Shown here one piece after another: positions 49,440 to 60,953 of a DNA stretch of 64,000 nucleotides (its first letter is position 1; each line of letters opens with the position of its first letter). A program made the position numbers and the translations under genes. This DNA is from Pegea sp. RAD2-039 (taxonomy: Eukaryota; Chordata; Thaliacea; Salpida; Salpidae): the NCBI GenBank assembly GCA_034620365.1, contig JAQGEQ010000306.1, forward strand, positions 1 through 64,000. The letters run 5' to 3'. The notes below the pieces were generated by a model that worked only from the letters and a program-made list of their open reading frames with translations, ran no database searches and was not told where the DNA came from.

Positions 49440-50160
49440 TTTTATATGAAAAAGATGGATGTTGTAGATTTGGGAAAATGATTATATTGCTGAAATATTA
49501 ATTATCTCTCTTCAACAGTTGTTATGAACTCTCCTACCATTTTCATCATCTTTATATTTTTTATTTAGACTAACAATGATTTTATTAAAAAGTTAAAAGA
49601 TTTCAAGAATTACTTTTTTAATTCTAGGTTCTTTTAAATACTTAGAGTTATCAGCTTCATAAATTTGAACATTAAAGAATTGTTAGCTAAGTTTTTGAAA
49701 AACTAATTAAATTTAGCATCAGATGTTTTGGTAACATTTATTTGTTCAATACTAGTTCTTCAACTTCATAATAAACTCTCAAAAGTTGTAAAACAGGAAA
49801 ACATTTTTTTACTTTTTACTAAATAGAACTGTTCTTAAATGGAATTCACTTCTTCCGATGAAGTTTGCAACTTAGAAAGATATTACAAGGTTTGATTCCA
49901 TCTAAATATCATTGATATAAATTATATGATAATATTAATATAAAAAATAATTGTTTTTAACCATCTTAACTTTAAAGAACTCTGTCAATACTGAAAGCTC
50001 TCATATGTCCTCAGAGGAATTGTCAAGGTCTAAGTAGTAACACCATCATCAGTAATAAAGAATCGTAAGTAAGTACAAACAAAACAATAAAAAGTGAAAT
50101 AGGAAAAATCCAAATAGAAAATCATAATCTCAAATCCTTGAAAATTAATGGTATCATTCT
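49440..50160. other. AT-rich spacer, nothing recognised
   Basis: No feature supported. Confidence 0.4.
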
Positions 50161-50890
50161 AAATTCTGGTAATATTGCCTCCAATCTTTTGAAAATGCCA
50201 TAAACCTCTATCATACAGTCTGTCACAACGCAAAACACAAAAAAGATTGCCGTCAACCAGAAAAGAATCAGGATAAAACGATTTCAACCAAATTTCAATA
50301 ATAAAAACAAATGTGAAATCGTGGGAAAGCAAAAGAGCTTTTAATTGAAAAAGTTTTTTAATAATCTACCGTGCGTTGAAGAACATACCTAATGTGATAG
50401 AAGAATTGTCTTTTTGATGCTTGTGAGATTTGATGATAGGTTTCTGTAAATTGATATCTTGTGCTAGAAGGATGGTACTCACAAATGTGTGCGGACAGAA
50501 TGCGTAAAAAACATTTGGTTCAAGTGGTCACTTGCCGCTCTGGTTTTTCGAAAAGAACCTTAACAATTCTCAAGGCACATAGTGGACCTTGAATTTTGTA
50601 TTTGAAATCAGTTGGTTGTTCTTTCTGATTTCGGTTATCTTTTAGAAGAAGTTTATTTAAGCGATCATCTTTACCAAATTATGAGCTTCTTTATCGCGCT
50701 TGAGATTTTTTAGGCTTTAGTAGATCAGTTTGCCAAGAAACTTGAGTTTGTCTGAACTTTCCTGGAAAAGACGTTTAGCGGTCTTTCATGACCTGACGTC
50801 ATCACTCCAAGTTTGGTCATAGATACTTTTGGAATGTACACAAACTAAGTCTTTGAGAGCTTATTTGGTCACAAATTTTAATATCATCAC
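50160..50890 (-). mobile_element. Decayed LINE EN and ORF1 fragment
   Basis: 50180-50460 matches the EN region of the other LINE copies on the minus strand. 50500-50880 matches ORF1 ('gaatttcatttgaaatc'-type and following blocks). It is more diverged than the palindrome copies, with many stops. Confidence 0.75.
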
Positions 50891-50929
50891 ATATGTTGGT
50901 CTCAGAGAGATCATATATTTGATTTTGTC

Positions 50930-51205
50930 CCACACAGCAAACCAACTCTTATTTTACAAAAATAAAGAAATAAATATCTTGAAGAGAATTGAAGATTACT
51001 TATCAGGTAGAATAAAAGAAACTCGTGTCAACAAAATCTGGATCTACTCTTAGTCAAGTCACTAGAGGATGTTAGGTTTCTGTTCTTGGTCCCCTTCTCT
51101 TTTTACTTTTTATTAAAGACCTCATTAACAAACATGTAGCAGTAGATGATGTTACTATATTTCCGTATGCAGATAACATTAAGCTATTGTTTCAAATTTA
51201 ATTTT
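50930..51205 (+). mobile_element. LINE RT core fragment
   Basis: Plus strand: RIEDYLSGRIKETRV, then VLGPLLFLLFIKDL and IFPYADNIKLL. The last is the RT catalytic box with YADN in place of YADD. Frame is broken in between. It is head-to-head with the preceding fragment and ends at the P2 boundary. Confidence 0.8.
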
Positions 51206-51534
51206 CTTTTTTGAAACAACTGCATATTCCTTAAACCAATATTTCAGTAATTGATTTATTAATAAATTGATTTATTATGTATTTATTATTATAATTTTTT
51301 CTATTAAATATTAGATGATAAATATTTGATATTACAATTTAATCATAGCAGGATTTTAAAAGTATATAGTTATCAAAAATACTTTTTTATATAAACTTTT
51401 CTATAGTAAAATTGAAGTGATATGAAAATTTATTTGAATATAATAACAATTTTAATCAAAAAAGCTTATTTATTCACAATTTTCAAAGAAAGCTCCATTT
51501 TGATGTTTAACAATAAAAGTTACAGTCAAAAGCT

Positions 51535-52243
51535 CTAACCAAAAAAAAGTCTTTCTTCATAATACTTCAGCACTAAATCAGGAAAAAACAAATTTGCTTC
51601 TTTGAGTGGAACTATATATAAACCATTTGATTCATTGCTGAAAGTTAAAAAAATGATTTTTTAAATCTTTAAAAACATTTACAAACCAAGAAATCAACAT
51701 ATCAGTAATTGAATCCCTATCAACAACCATAGATTCAATCTGCTTAACTGAAAGATTCTCAGGAAAAATTATTCCATTTTCACCTGGCTCATAAACTATA
51801 AACTCAGCTTCACTGATGACAATTTCAATAGATCTGAAAAAGTTTAGTTTTTTTAGTGTATCAAAAATAACATTTTTTTGGTAATATAAAAATAACAATA
51901 CAATTATTAAAATATTATTTTCACTTTTTAATTCTTTTTCTTGCTTTTTTAAAAGGTTTCTTTCCTATATTAGAGTTTGAATGATTTTTATTTTTTGCCA
52001 CCTTCAAATAGAAAAAAAATTCCCTTTTTTTATGATAAGTACTGAAAATTTAAATTAGTTAAAAACAATAATATAAATGATTCAATTTTTTCATGTATAT
52101 ATAAAAAAAATTGATAATATCGAATTACTTATAATGATTATATATTATTATATTATAATCATCTATACTATTACTATAACAATATGATTAACAATTTCAA
52201 ATACCTTTGCAATAACTGTTCTTCGTCTTAATTGTCTCATCAT
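51535..52243 (-). CDS. HP1-like chromoshadow protein, short form (right arm), complete
   Basis: Exons 52243-52205, 52001-51925, 51833-51687 and 51637-51535 mirror the left-arm gene exactly in size (39, 77, 147, 103) and phase and encode the same 121 residues as far as I can read. The visible differences fall in introns or are silent. See the left-arm copy for domains. Intact in both arms, which suggests recent duplication, gene conversion or selection. Confidence 0.65.
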
Positions 52244-53410
52244 AGAAACTAATTAAGAAATAATTAAATCACTAAAAAAGATAATAACGTTCTACTTTAA
52301 AACTACATTAGATAACGTAAAGTTGAAATAGTAAGTCACAAGTACTTTTGTTCCTAAAAATATTAATAATTATTCGATTATTACGTAATTATAGTACACT
52401 ATGATATATGAGTTGATAACCTATCTTAACTTTCGATAAATTAAGCTGTAGGTTTTGTTGTAAGTTTAATAAGTGTTGTAGTTCCTATAGTTGTGGATTT
52501 TGTTGTTTTAATTAAAAATGTTTTTGGTTTTGTTGCTGTAATTATTATTGCTGAGTTCATGATGTTGTATATCTTATTGTTGATGTTGTTGTAGTTTTTA
52601 CTGTTGTATATCTTAGTATTGAACTTCTTGTTGTAGTCTTCGTATTTGTAGTTTATAATATTAAAGTTATAATTTCACTGTCATTTCATCTAAGTAACTA
52701 GGCCTAGAAGCTCAAAAGCCATTTTACATTCACTCAAAATTTCGTTGTTTGTGTAATCAAAAATTTAACATTTTGATGACGTCATCAAAATGCATCAATG
52801 AAACGATAATATTTTTTGATTATTTTAAAAATTATTTTTATGAAAAATTTATTTGAAACTGTTCTTTTACTAATTAATTATTTTATTAATAAATAATAAA
52901 AAATTGTAAAAATAATTTATCATTTTAGTATTAGTTTTTTTGATTTAAAACTAATTTTTTTTTTTGAAAAAAATTAGTTTTTATTTTATTAGAAAAAAAA
53001 AATAATTATTCAATGATTCTATTATTTAAAAATTTAAGAAAAAAAATTATTTTTGTTTATTTTCCATTTTGGTGTTCAAAAAATCCCCTAAGCCAAGAGC
53101 TTTACAAGTTTTCGTGTTATAATGTATTTTATGGAAAATTGTCTATTCTATTAATTAAAGGTTTTAAATTAAGAAAGTTTTCAAAATAAATTTTTTATAA
53201 AATGAGAACTTTAACAAATTAAAAATCATATAAAAAGGTATTTAACAATTTTTTGATGAATATTCATTTTTTTAATAGTTTTACTATTTTAAGTTGTTTT
53301 AGTCACTTCTTTATTCAGACAAAATATATATATTGTATTAAGTTGTTGTTTATTAGGATGAAGTAAAATATATTTCAATTTTGAAATTACAGTTTTTTAA
53401 TTTTTATTAT
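52244..53410. other. Shared upstream region between divergent HP1-like genes (right)
   Basis: Contains a GTT/TTG-rich part (52440-52650). No chromodomain exon seen. Mirrors 41.15-42.44 kb. Confidence 0.45.
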
Positions 53411-53417
53411 TTTTTAG

Positions 53418-53969
53418 TTTGACCTAGAAGCTACATTATCACAGAAGTATTTCAATCATAAATCAACTATAGACTTTTATAAAAATTCATCAAACTATGT
53501 TTTGGATTTCAATACAAAACCAGAAAAATCTAAAAAGAATTCAAAAAAGTATTTATGAAATAATAATTTTGAAATATATTTAATCATAATAAAAATTTGT
53601 AGTCATAGTACAACTATTTTTATTGAATAAAAAAGATTTGTAAAAAGTGTCTTACAGATCTCTTAAAGCTGTCATTGATGAAGCTGAGCTTATAGTTTAT
53701 GAGCCAGGTGATAATGGGAAAGTATTTCCTGAGAATCTCTCAGTTAAGCAGATTGAATCTATGGTTGTGGATGAAGACTCAATTACTGACATGTTGATTT
53801 CTTGGTTTGTTATTATTTTTAAAATATTATTCTTCATTTGAAACTTTTTTCTTATAGCAATGAGTCTAACATTCTTTTTCTGGTATCTGTCACAGAAGCA
53901 AAATTATCATTTCCAGATTTAATCATCAAATATTATGAAGAAAGAATTGTTTTTAATAAAAAATTATAA
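53418..53969 (+). CDS. HP1-like chromoshadow protein, long form (right arm), 5' end not found
   Basis: Exons 53418-53548, 53658-53804 and 53858-53969 join in phase (131, 147 and 112 bases). The product ends FPDLIIKYYEERIVFNKKL. It is equal to the left-arm copy except for about one residue in the first exon (DFNTK versus DFTTK) and the altered last residues. The first exon (FDLEATLSQKYFNHKSTIDF, then SNYVLDF and a Lys-rich end) could be the tail of a chromodomain plus hinge. A WWE-like fold is an alternative reading. An upstream exon with a start codon must exist if the gene is active; none was found before 53418. Confidence 0.6.
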
Positions 53970-53974
53970 ATCCT

Positions 53975-54700
53975 AATATTTTAAGACAGCTGTGATTCAA
54001 GTTTTATTGCATGATATAAATATCACTTATTTTGTATTTATTGTAGTTTATTTATTTTCTTTGCTTTGTTTCTTCAAACTTATTAGACTTAGTTTTAAGT
54101 TTTTTTTTGAAATTAAGTTTAATTGAAGAAAATTGATACTTACCTACTTCACAAACCATTGAATAAATATGAAAAATACTTGATGGTTTCTAGTTCTTGA
54201 AACTTTAACAGAAATCAAACAACAACACCGCTTTGCAAGTTTTTAACATTCTTTTTTAAAAGCAAGGAATTTACTGGTATTTAAAAAAGTTAAACTTTTC
54301 AATAGTATCCTTTGAGATATTAGTTACAACTGAATAGTATCTTGATTTATATTAAAAGTTAAGTCATCCTCTTTAAATTCAGGGATATTGAAGATTCCTA
54401 CATTTAGAGATTCGAAGTTCTTTCTAGAAATCTCAGCCTGGAATTTCATAGTTGATTTGATGTTTAAGAATTTTTCCAAATATTTTTTTAAGGAAAGATG
54501 AATGCCTGTTCAATTTGAATCTTCAAAGTTATTTAGTCACGTCCTCAAATAAGAGCCTCTAAACTTGTATCTCATATTTTTTTAAGGAAAGATGAATGCC
54601 TGTTCAATTTGAATCTTCAAAGTTATTTAGTCACGTCCTCAAATAAGAGCGGATCTTTATTAAGACGTCGACGTTTAATTAAGATTTTTATCTCAGCAGT
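53975..54700. other. Palindrome-arm spacer with short local duplication
   Basis: No gene recognised. A ~75-base segment around 'ggaaagatgaatgcctgttc' occurs twice in tandem (54493-54565 and 54584-54650) but once in the left arm. Confidence 0.6.
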
Positions 54701-54704
54701 TTTT

Positions 54705-55045
54705 AGTCCATCTCCGTAGTTTAGTGGTTATCACGCACGCCTAACACAGCAAACATCCTGGCTTTAAGCACAGGCGGATACTTATCTGCAACTGGGAAAA
54801 GTGTATAAAAATCCTGATAAAACGACTTTGTTAATCTGGTCACTTTTAGAAGACACAAGATCCTGACATCAAAATCAGGATTGCAGCATCGTAAGTAGTT
54901 CGTCACTGAACTCAGTACTGTTCTAGAAGCTTCTTGAACGCCAGCTGGGCGTAGTTGCATCAGTCCGTCTGTTCTGTAGTATCTTGCTGCATGGGCAACA
55001 CATGAACCTCCATAATTTCTGCATGGACTTACATCATGCCTTTCT
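54705..55045 (+). mobile_element. tRNA-Val-like SINE (copy S5)
   Basis: Best-preserved head: 'ccgtagtttagtggttatca' followed by 'cgcacgcctaacac' (D arm and AAC-anticodon region of tRNA-Val), then a degraded B box 'ggctttaagca'. The body and tail match copies S1-S4. Confidence 0.88.
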
Positions 55046-55199
55046 TGGCTGAAATAGGCCTTACTTCTACTAATAATTCTATTTGAATAAATGCTTATAC
55101 ATTTTGATAAAATTATTTCTAGGAAGTGAATAGTATATGACATATTGTTGTTGGTGACACTAAAAATCTTTCATGAAATCTATGGTGGACTCAAATAAA

Positions 55200-57965
55200 A
55201 CAGACAAGACCTTACTTTCAAATGTAAAGAAAATCCTGACAAACCGACTTCATCAAAACAAGCTTGCAATGGCAATTACCAATCTTGTAATAAAATTCGC
55301 TCTGGTGATGATCCGGCAATAGAATACTTTAAATGTCTCTCCTGTTTTCATCTTACCTATAGTGATGTGAGCAAAAAATGTACGATATATTTGATAACAA
55401 CCAGACGAAGCAAATGGATTTAAATGGTTCTGCATTAATTGTAGAACTATGGACACAACAGCTCCCTCATCTAATTATACAACAATAAATAATTGTAATA
55501 ACAATATTGTATTTGTGTTTTTTACACACAAGAACTCACTGTAGACCGTGAGAACAAAGAAAATAATGTCATTATCTTTAATGTCTCTGAGACTGATAAA
55601 GATGATGACAGTAAGTTTTTTTATCAAATGTGCTCTCAAAGCCTTGATTTTGTGGACGTTCCAAAGGTATCAATGACTAGACTTGGAGCAAAAAGCTCAG
55701 ATCATCAAAGACCGTTAAAAGTGTCCTTTCAGGAAAGTTGGAACAGACGCAAGTTTCTTGCTAAACTGTTTAAGCTAAGGCTTGAGAAAAAATTTGAACG
55801 CATTAGAGTAGCACATGATATGTGTGAAGATGATCGCTTATAAAATAAGTGTCTTCTAAAAGAGGCGTATAACCGAAATCAGAAGGAACAACCAACTGGT
55901 TTCAAATACAAAGTTTGAGGTCCACCATGGGCTTTGAAAATTGTCAACGTTTTTTCAAAAAAAGGAGTGCCAAATAATCACTGGACCCACATCTTCTTTT
56001 TTCAAACTCTCTCGGCACACAATTGTTAATACCCAAGATATCAATTTACAGAAGCCCATTATCAAATCTCACAAGCATCAAAAAGACAATTCTTCTATCA
56101 CATTAGGTATGTTCTTCAACGCACGGTCGATTATTAACAAAATTTTTCAATTGAAAGTTCTTTTGCATTCTCAAGACTTCACATTTGTTTTTATTATTGA
56201 AATTTGGTTGAAATCGTTCTATGCTGATTCTTTTCTGGTTGACGGCAATCTTTTTTGTGTTTTGCGTTGTGATAGACTGGATGACAGAGGCGGCGGTGTT
56301 TACGTAATTTACAAAACATCGCTTGCACCCAAGATCTCTAGAATTCAGAACGATCACATTAATTGTCCAGGGTTTGAGATTATCGCTTTTGATTTTCATT
56401 ACTCAAAGTCCAAATTTTCTTGTTTTATATACCTATCTATATATTCCTATATATCTATATATATATATCTATACCTATATATGTACCTATCTACCACCCT
56501 CTAAAATTATTGATGAAGTTACTGTTAAGGCCTTATTGAAGGTTCTGAAGAGTGTTGTGTTTCTTGAGTTATATATTTTGGGGGGATTTTAATTTTAGTA
56601 AAATTAATTGGAATAAACAGAATTTAAGATTTATTAGAAAACTATTCTGAAGAAATCAATACTATTTACTCGAGGTTTACTAACATTGTTAAAGAGTCAA
56701 TCGAAAAATTCATACCTTTTTATAGAGTCAACAAAAAACTACATTTGCCCAAAAATTAAAAAAATTAACAACATTTAAAAAAGCTCCTATACAAACAAAC
56801 TAAAACAGACCCTTCCATCAAATCTCTGTACAAAGATCTTTGTTTAGTTTACAAAAAATATATTTCTAATTTATATTTACGAAGAGAAAGTGCAGTTTTA
56901 TCTTCACCTTGCAAGAAAATAGTCTTTTTGCTTCATAAATCGCAAGCTTAGGGCGAGATCTCAAATACTTCCCTTACTTGATAGCAGCGACCAGCCTGTG
57001 ATGGAACCAGAAAATAAAGCTGAGTTGCTAAACAATCAATTTAATAGCATTTTTATAACCGATGATGGCAATACTCCTTTTTACTCGGACATTAAACCAG
57101 CTTTAATTTGCTTGAACCAATATTCCATCAATAGGTTTATTATTCAATGAGTATCTTCGGTCCTAGACCTTGTCATTACTCTATCATCTGACTTTAAATG
57201 GTACAGTTATGTTTCCAAAATCTTTGCAAAATCAATCAACCTTGTCTTCCTTATTATAAAGACCTTTAATTCTAAGAGCCCATGCTTTTTTTATCAATCT
57301 TTTCAACTGTACGTACGTCCAATTCTTGAATACAATGTTAGTGCATGGATGCCATATCAAGTTGGTGATATAAAAAAATCGAATCTGTTCAGGCGACATT
57401 TACGAGATTAGTATGCAAGAAACTTAATATCAAATACGATAGTTATAAACATCGTCTCAGTTTCTTCAATTTAGATACTTTGGAAATTCGACGACTTAAT
57501 TCTTATTTTTAAAATCATCAACAATTTAATTGACCTTCAGTTTGATGATTTCTTTTCCATTAGTCCTTCCCTCAAGTTATATCAGCTCAGACGACACACA
57601 TTACATCTTAATAAGCCCATATCAACTGGTACATTAATCAGAGCAAATTTTTTCTCCTACCGTACAATTAGTACTTGGAACCAGCTGCCATCAGACATTG
57701 TCATGTCAGAGTCACTCGCATTGTTCAAGCAGAAGTTGAATCATTATAATATTGTCATTTCTAAACTGTGATTTTCCCCTTTTTAATATTATTAACATTC
57801 TATGTAATTGTTCACTGTTATATGCTTTGAGGACTACTGAAATGCCATTTGTTACATCTTTTGCTTTCTATATTTTTGAATAAATAGATATTATTTGTGA
57901 GAATGTGTGTTAGCGAGAGATGCTCTCTTCAGGCATACTCCTTCGCATTTACTGTAGAAAATAAA
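55200..57965 (+). mobile_element. CR1-like LINE with authentic 3' end, internally deleted
   Basis: In order: PHD-like finger of ORF1 (55260-55450), ORF1 C-terminal domain (55570-55960; MTRLGAKSSDHQRPLK, AHDMCEDDR), endonuclease (56120-56400), start of RT (57000-57075). It then joins directly to the RT C-terminus (57100-57770; SINRFIIQ, FKWYSYVSKIF, PILEYNVSAWMPYQ, TWNQLPSDIVMS), so the catalytic centre is deleted. The 3' UTR ends 'gtgagaatgtgtgttagcga' with a GAGAG/CTCTC hairpin (57915-57927) and a tail of aaataaatg units. Dead, but it defines the family 3' end. Confidence 0.9.
57896..57965 (+). promoter_or_regulatory. LINE 3' recognition sequence with hairpin
   Basis: Stem GAGAG (57915-57919), loop ATG, stem CTCTC (57923-57927), preceded by 'gtgtgttagc' and followed by 'ctccttcgcattta'. 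The surrounding sequence recurs in the EPHX4-intron LINE copy, and both flanking blocks recur in the 31.2-kb SINE. A conserved 3' hairpin is what stringent-type LINE reverse transcriptases recognise. Confidence 0.65.
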
Positions 57966-57969
57966 TGAA

Positions 57970-58690
57970 TAAATAAAAATGACTAAGTTGCATTTACTTT
58001 TAATGTTATTTTGTGACCTTATGCTGTCCGTAAAAGTTTTAATTTCTATTTTTTTACAATCTAGTTACTAACTTGACTTTTCTAAACTAATAAACTTCAT
58101 CTAAAATATTTTTAATTCTTTAATTTTGAGTTTGTAATCTTTTTTCTAATAAAATTAAAAACAAGTTATTGATGTTTTCTATTTTATATAAATTTTATTG
58201 ATACTTTTTACAATATTCTTGATAAATACAATTGAACAAATTCATTTGTTGAGAAAACTGTTTATGTGAAATCTTCTATTTCTTAATCTTCTTTTGTAGA
58301 CACCTTTCAAAGTCTTCAAAAACATCCAAAAGTTTTTAAAAAACGTCATTAGTAGTAATATACAGCATGTGGTAAGTTATATTATTCTAACTATTATTAG
58401 TATCAATTAGAAGGAAGCAGTTTATCAACAGAACTTTGTATTTAGTTTAATCTACTAAATTATTACTTTTAAAATTGTATTTTTTTAAATTCTTATAATC
58501 TTTAGAAAGTTAATATAAGTATTTCAATCAGTAATCTTTAAACTGATTTGGTAACATTTTAATTCTTTATATTTTATTAATCAATCTATATTCAAGTAAA
58601 CAAAATCAAACTTTCAAATATATTTCATTAACTAAATTACATTAATTTCAAAATTAAAGTCAAAATCAGTTTTTCTACATCTCTTCGATT
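57970..58690. other. AT-rich intergenic
   Basis: No feature recognised. Confidence 0.45.
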
Positions 58691-58771
58691 ATCTTGATGA
58701 TGTTGATTAATCTGAGACTTAGATTTTTTAGATAACATCTGTATGAGAGGACTAGCTCCTTCTATGGTCTG

Positions 58772-58961
58772 TTAAAACAAGTCTAATGATACTCTGTACG
58801 GATTAGTAACAAGATCTCCAATTAGATCATCTTCATCTATGACGTCATCTCTTCTTTTGATGCCAGTTTGACTGTTTGCTACTTCATCATCTTCAAAGAC
58901 CTCATCTTGAAACGCAGATGTTCTCAAGATGAACAAATACTAAGAAGAAGATTTGATTCAT
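58772..58961 (-). pseudogene. Frameshifted paralogue of the acidic/basic peptide precursor
   Basis: The ATG at 58961 starts a signal-peptide-like MNQIFFLVFV. A shift of one frame is needed to reach SAFQDEVFEDDEVANSQTG and DDVIDEDDLIGDL, which match the acidic segment of the 61.3-kb gene (SASQDDVFEDQDDV, NEDDIFGAL). A possible basic exon (LSKKSKSQINQ) lies further downstream near 58.7 kb. One-base frameshift unless an unusual tiny intron exists. Confidence 0.6.
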
Positions 58962-58969
58962 CTTTAGAT

Positions 58970-60115
58970 TTAAAAATATTGAAACTTTTCTAAATAGTCG
59001 GATGTAATCTTTTCAAAGAAATATTTTCTTATTGTACTTTGTAGTTGAACTTTTACAAAAAACGTTAAAAGTTAAATCAATATTTGAAAGGGTTTTGGAA
59101 TTGTTGTTTGTGAGAATATTTCTAAATTAAAATAAACAATCATCTTAAAAACAAAAGCAAGTTAGCAACTAAAGATATAAAAGTTTCAGGTTTTGTTGAG
59201 TAAAATTTTGAAGATATTTTTTAACAAATTTTTTAAAAATATTTATCTGATAAGTTTTTAAAAACTTAAAGAATTGATTTTAAGAAACGTTTGTTGAGTT
59301 TTCTTATCAATAAAATAGTTGTGAAATACAGAAATACTTTTTTTGTATTAATTTTGTTGTATATCACAATATATTTAAAATAATAATAAAGATACAAGAT
59401 TTAAACAAAATTAAAAATCAAGCAAAAAAAAAACAACTTGTTGATAATAAATCTTAAACAAGTTTATTAAATTGTAGAAAGTAAGAAAAATATTTTATAC
59501 TAAACTCAATAAAATAGATTTAATTTTATTATTCAATTTACTGTAACCAACTAATGATTAAAAACTCTTAAAAATATTTTTTAATTTAAAAATTGTAAAA
59601 ATTTAAGATGCCAATAACATAAAGTTAAGTTAATTTCAAAAGATTAAACAGTTTACAAGTTTTAATTTTATATGAAATCATTTTAAAGAAGTTAGATTAT
59701 TAGTTTACAACAAGTAGATTGAAATGTTGTCAAATAATTACAACAATCAATAAAACAACCAACTTATTTATGAAAATAATCTTAGCGCCTTCAGAATATT
59801 TTTAAATATTTTTTTATACGAAGTAATTTTGATGTTTTTAATATTATTTTTGCAAATTAAAAGTTTTGAAATTAAAAATTTCTAAAAGTGTTAATATAAA
59901 GTTTGGAACATATTTACTTAATGCCAATTTCATTTCTCTAATATTTTCTTGTTAAGTATTCATAAGTCAAAACGCTTAAATTGAAAAAGATATTTTTAAA
60001 ATACTTTTTAATCAATTTGAATAAAATTTTTACAAGTTTTTCACTTAAACTTCTTAACTTCTTTTCAAAGTAATCTTTTTGTTAAATTTTTTTTTATTTT
60101 TTCTACTTTTTCTAA
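58970..60115. other. AT-rich intergenic before 13-bp array
   Basis: No feature recognised. Confidence 0.45.
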
Positions 60116-60125
60116 AATTTTTGGA

Positions 60126-60862
60126 ACAGTGACCTGGGACAGTAACCTGGGACAGTGACCTTGGACAGTAATCTGAGACCGTGACCTGGGACAGTGACCT
60201 GGGACAGTGACCTAGGACAGTGACCTGGGACAGTGACTTTGGGTAGTGACCTGGGACAGTGACCTAGGACAGTGATCTGGGACAGTGACCTGGGACAGTG
60301 ACCCGGGACAGTGACCTGGGACAGTGACCTGGGACAGTGACCTTGGACAGTAATCTGAGACCGTGACCTGGGACAGTGACCTGGGACAGTGACCTAGGAC
60401 AGTGACCTGGGACAGTGACCTAAGACAGTGATCTGGGACAGTGACCTGATACAGTGACCTTGGACAGTGACCTGAGACAGTGACCTGGGACAGTGATCTG
60501 AGACAGTGACCTGGGACAGTGACCTAGGACAGTGATCTGGGACAGTGACCTGGGACAGTGACCTGGGACAGTGACCTAGGACAGTGATCTGGGACAATGA
60601 CCTGGGACAGTGACCCGGGACAGTGACCTGGGACAGTGACTTAGGACAGTGATCTGGGACAGTGACCTAGGACAGTGATCTGGGACAGTGACCTGATACA
60701 GTGACCTTGGACAGTGACCTGAGACAGTGACCTGGGACAGTGATCTGAGACAGTGACCTGGGACAGTGACCTGGGACAGTGACCTAGGACAGTGATCTGG
60801 GACAGTGACCTGGGACAGTGACCTGGGACATTGACCTAGGACAGTGATCTGAGACAGTGACT
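60126..60862. repeat. 13-bp minisatellite, ~57 copies
   Basis: Unit 'gacctgggacagt' with common variants (gatctgggacagt, gacctaggacagt, gaccttggacagt). Longer blocks of several variants recur, showing higher-order duplication. G-rich on the plus strand, unlike everything around it. Confidence 0.96.
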
Positions 60863-60953
60863 AAAATGACAATTAAAAAAAACGACAAAAACTGAAAGAT
60901 AAAACTTTTATTTTGTTTTTAACAAAGAAATAAAACATTAAAAAGATCTCTAA

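Larger units (their letters stand above)
51272..57075 (-). repeat. Palindrome P2, right arm (~5.8 kb)
   Basis: Inverted partner of 37555-43410. HP1-like coding exons are almost unchanged between arms, whereas LINE sequence differs more. Confidence 0.92.

Noticed and set aside
53418..53548. WWE domain in the long HP1-like form
   Set aside because: A loose match (LE...SQ..., YVLDF, Lys/Asn-rich end) was considered, but the conserved Trp residues are not present and the downstream chromoshadow pattern explains the protein better.
60394..60597. Ser/Val/Cys repeat frame on the minus strand
   Set aside because: Translation of the 13-bp minisatellite, which is open by chance over 39-bp multiples.
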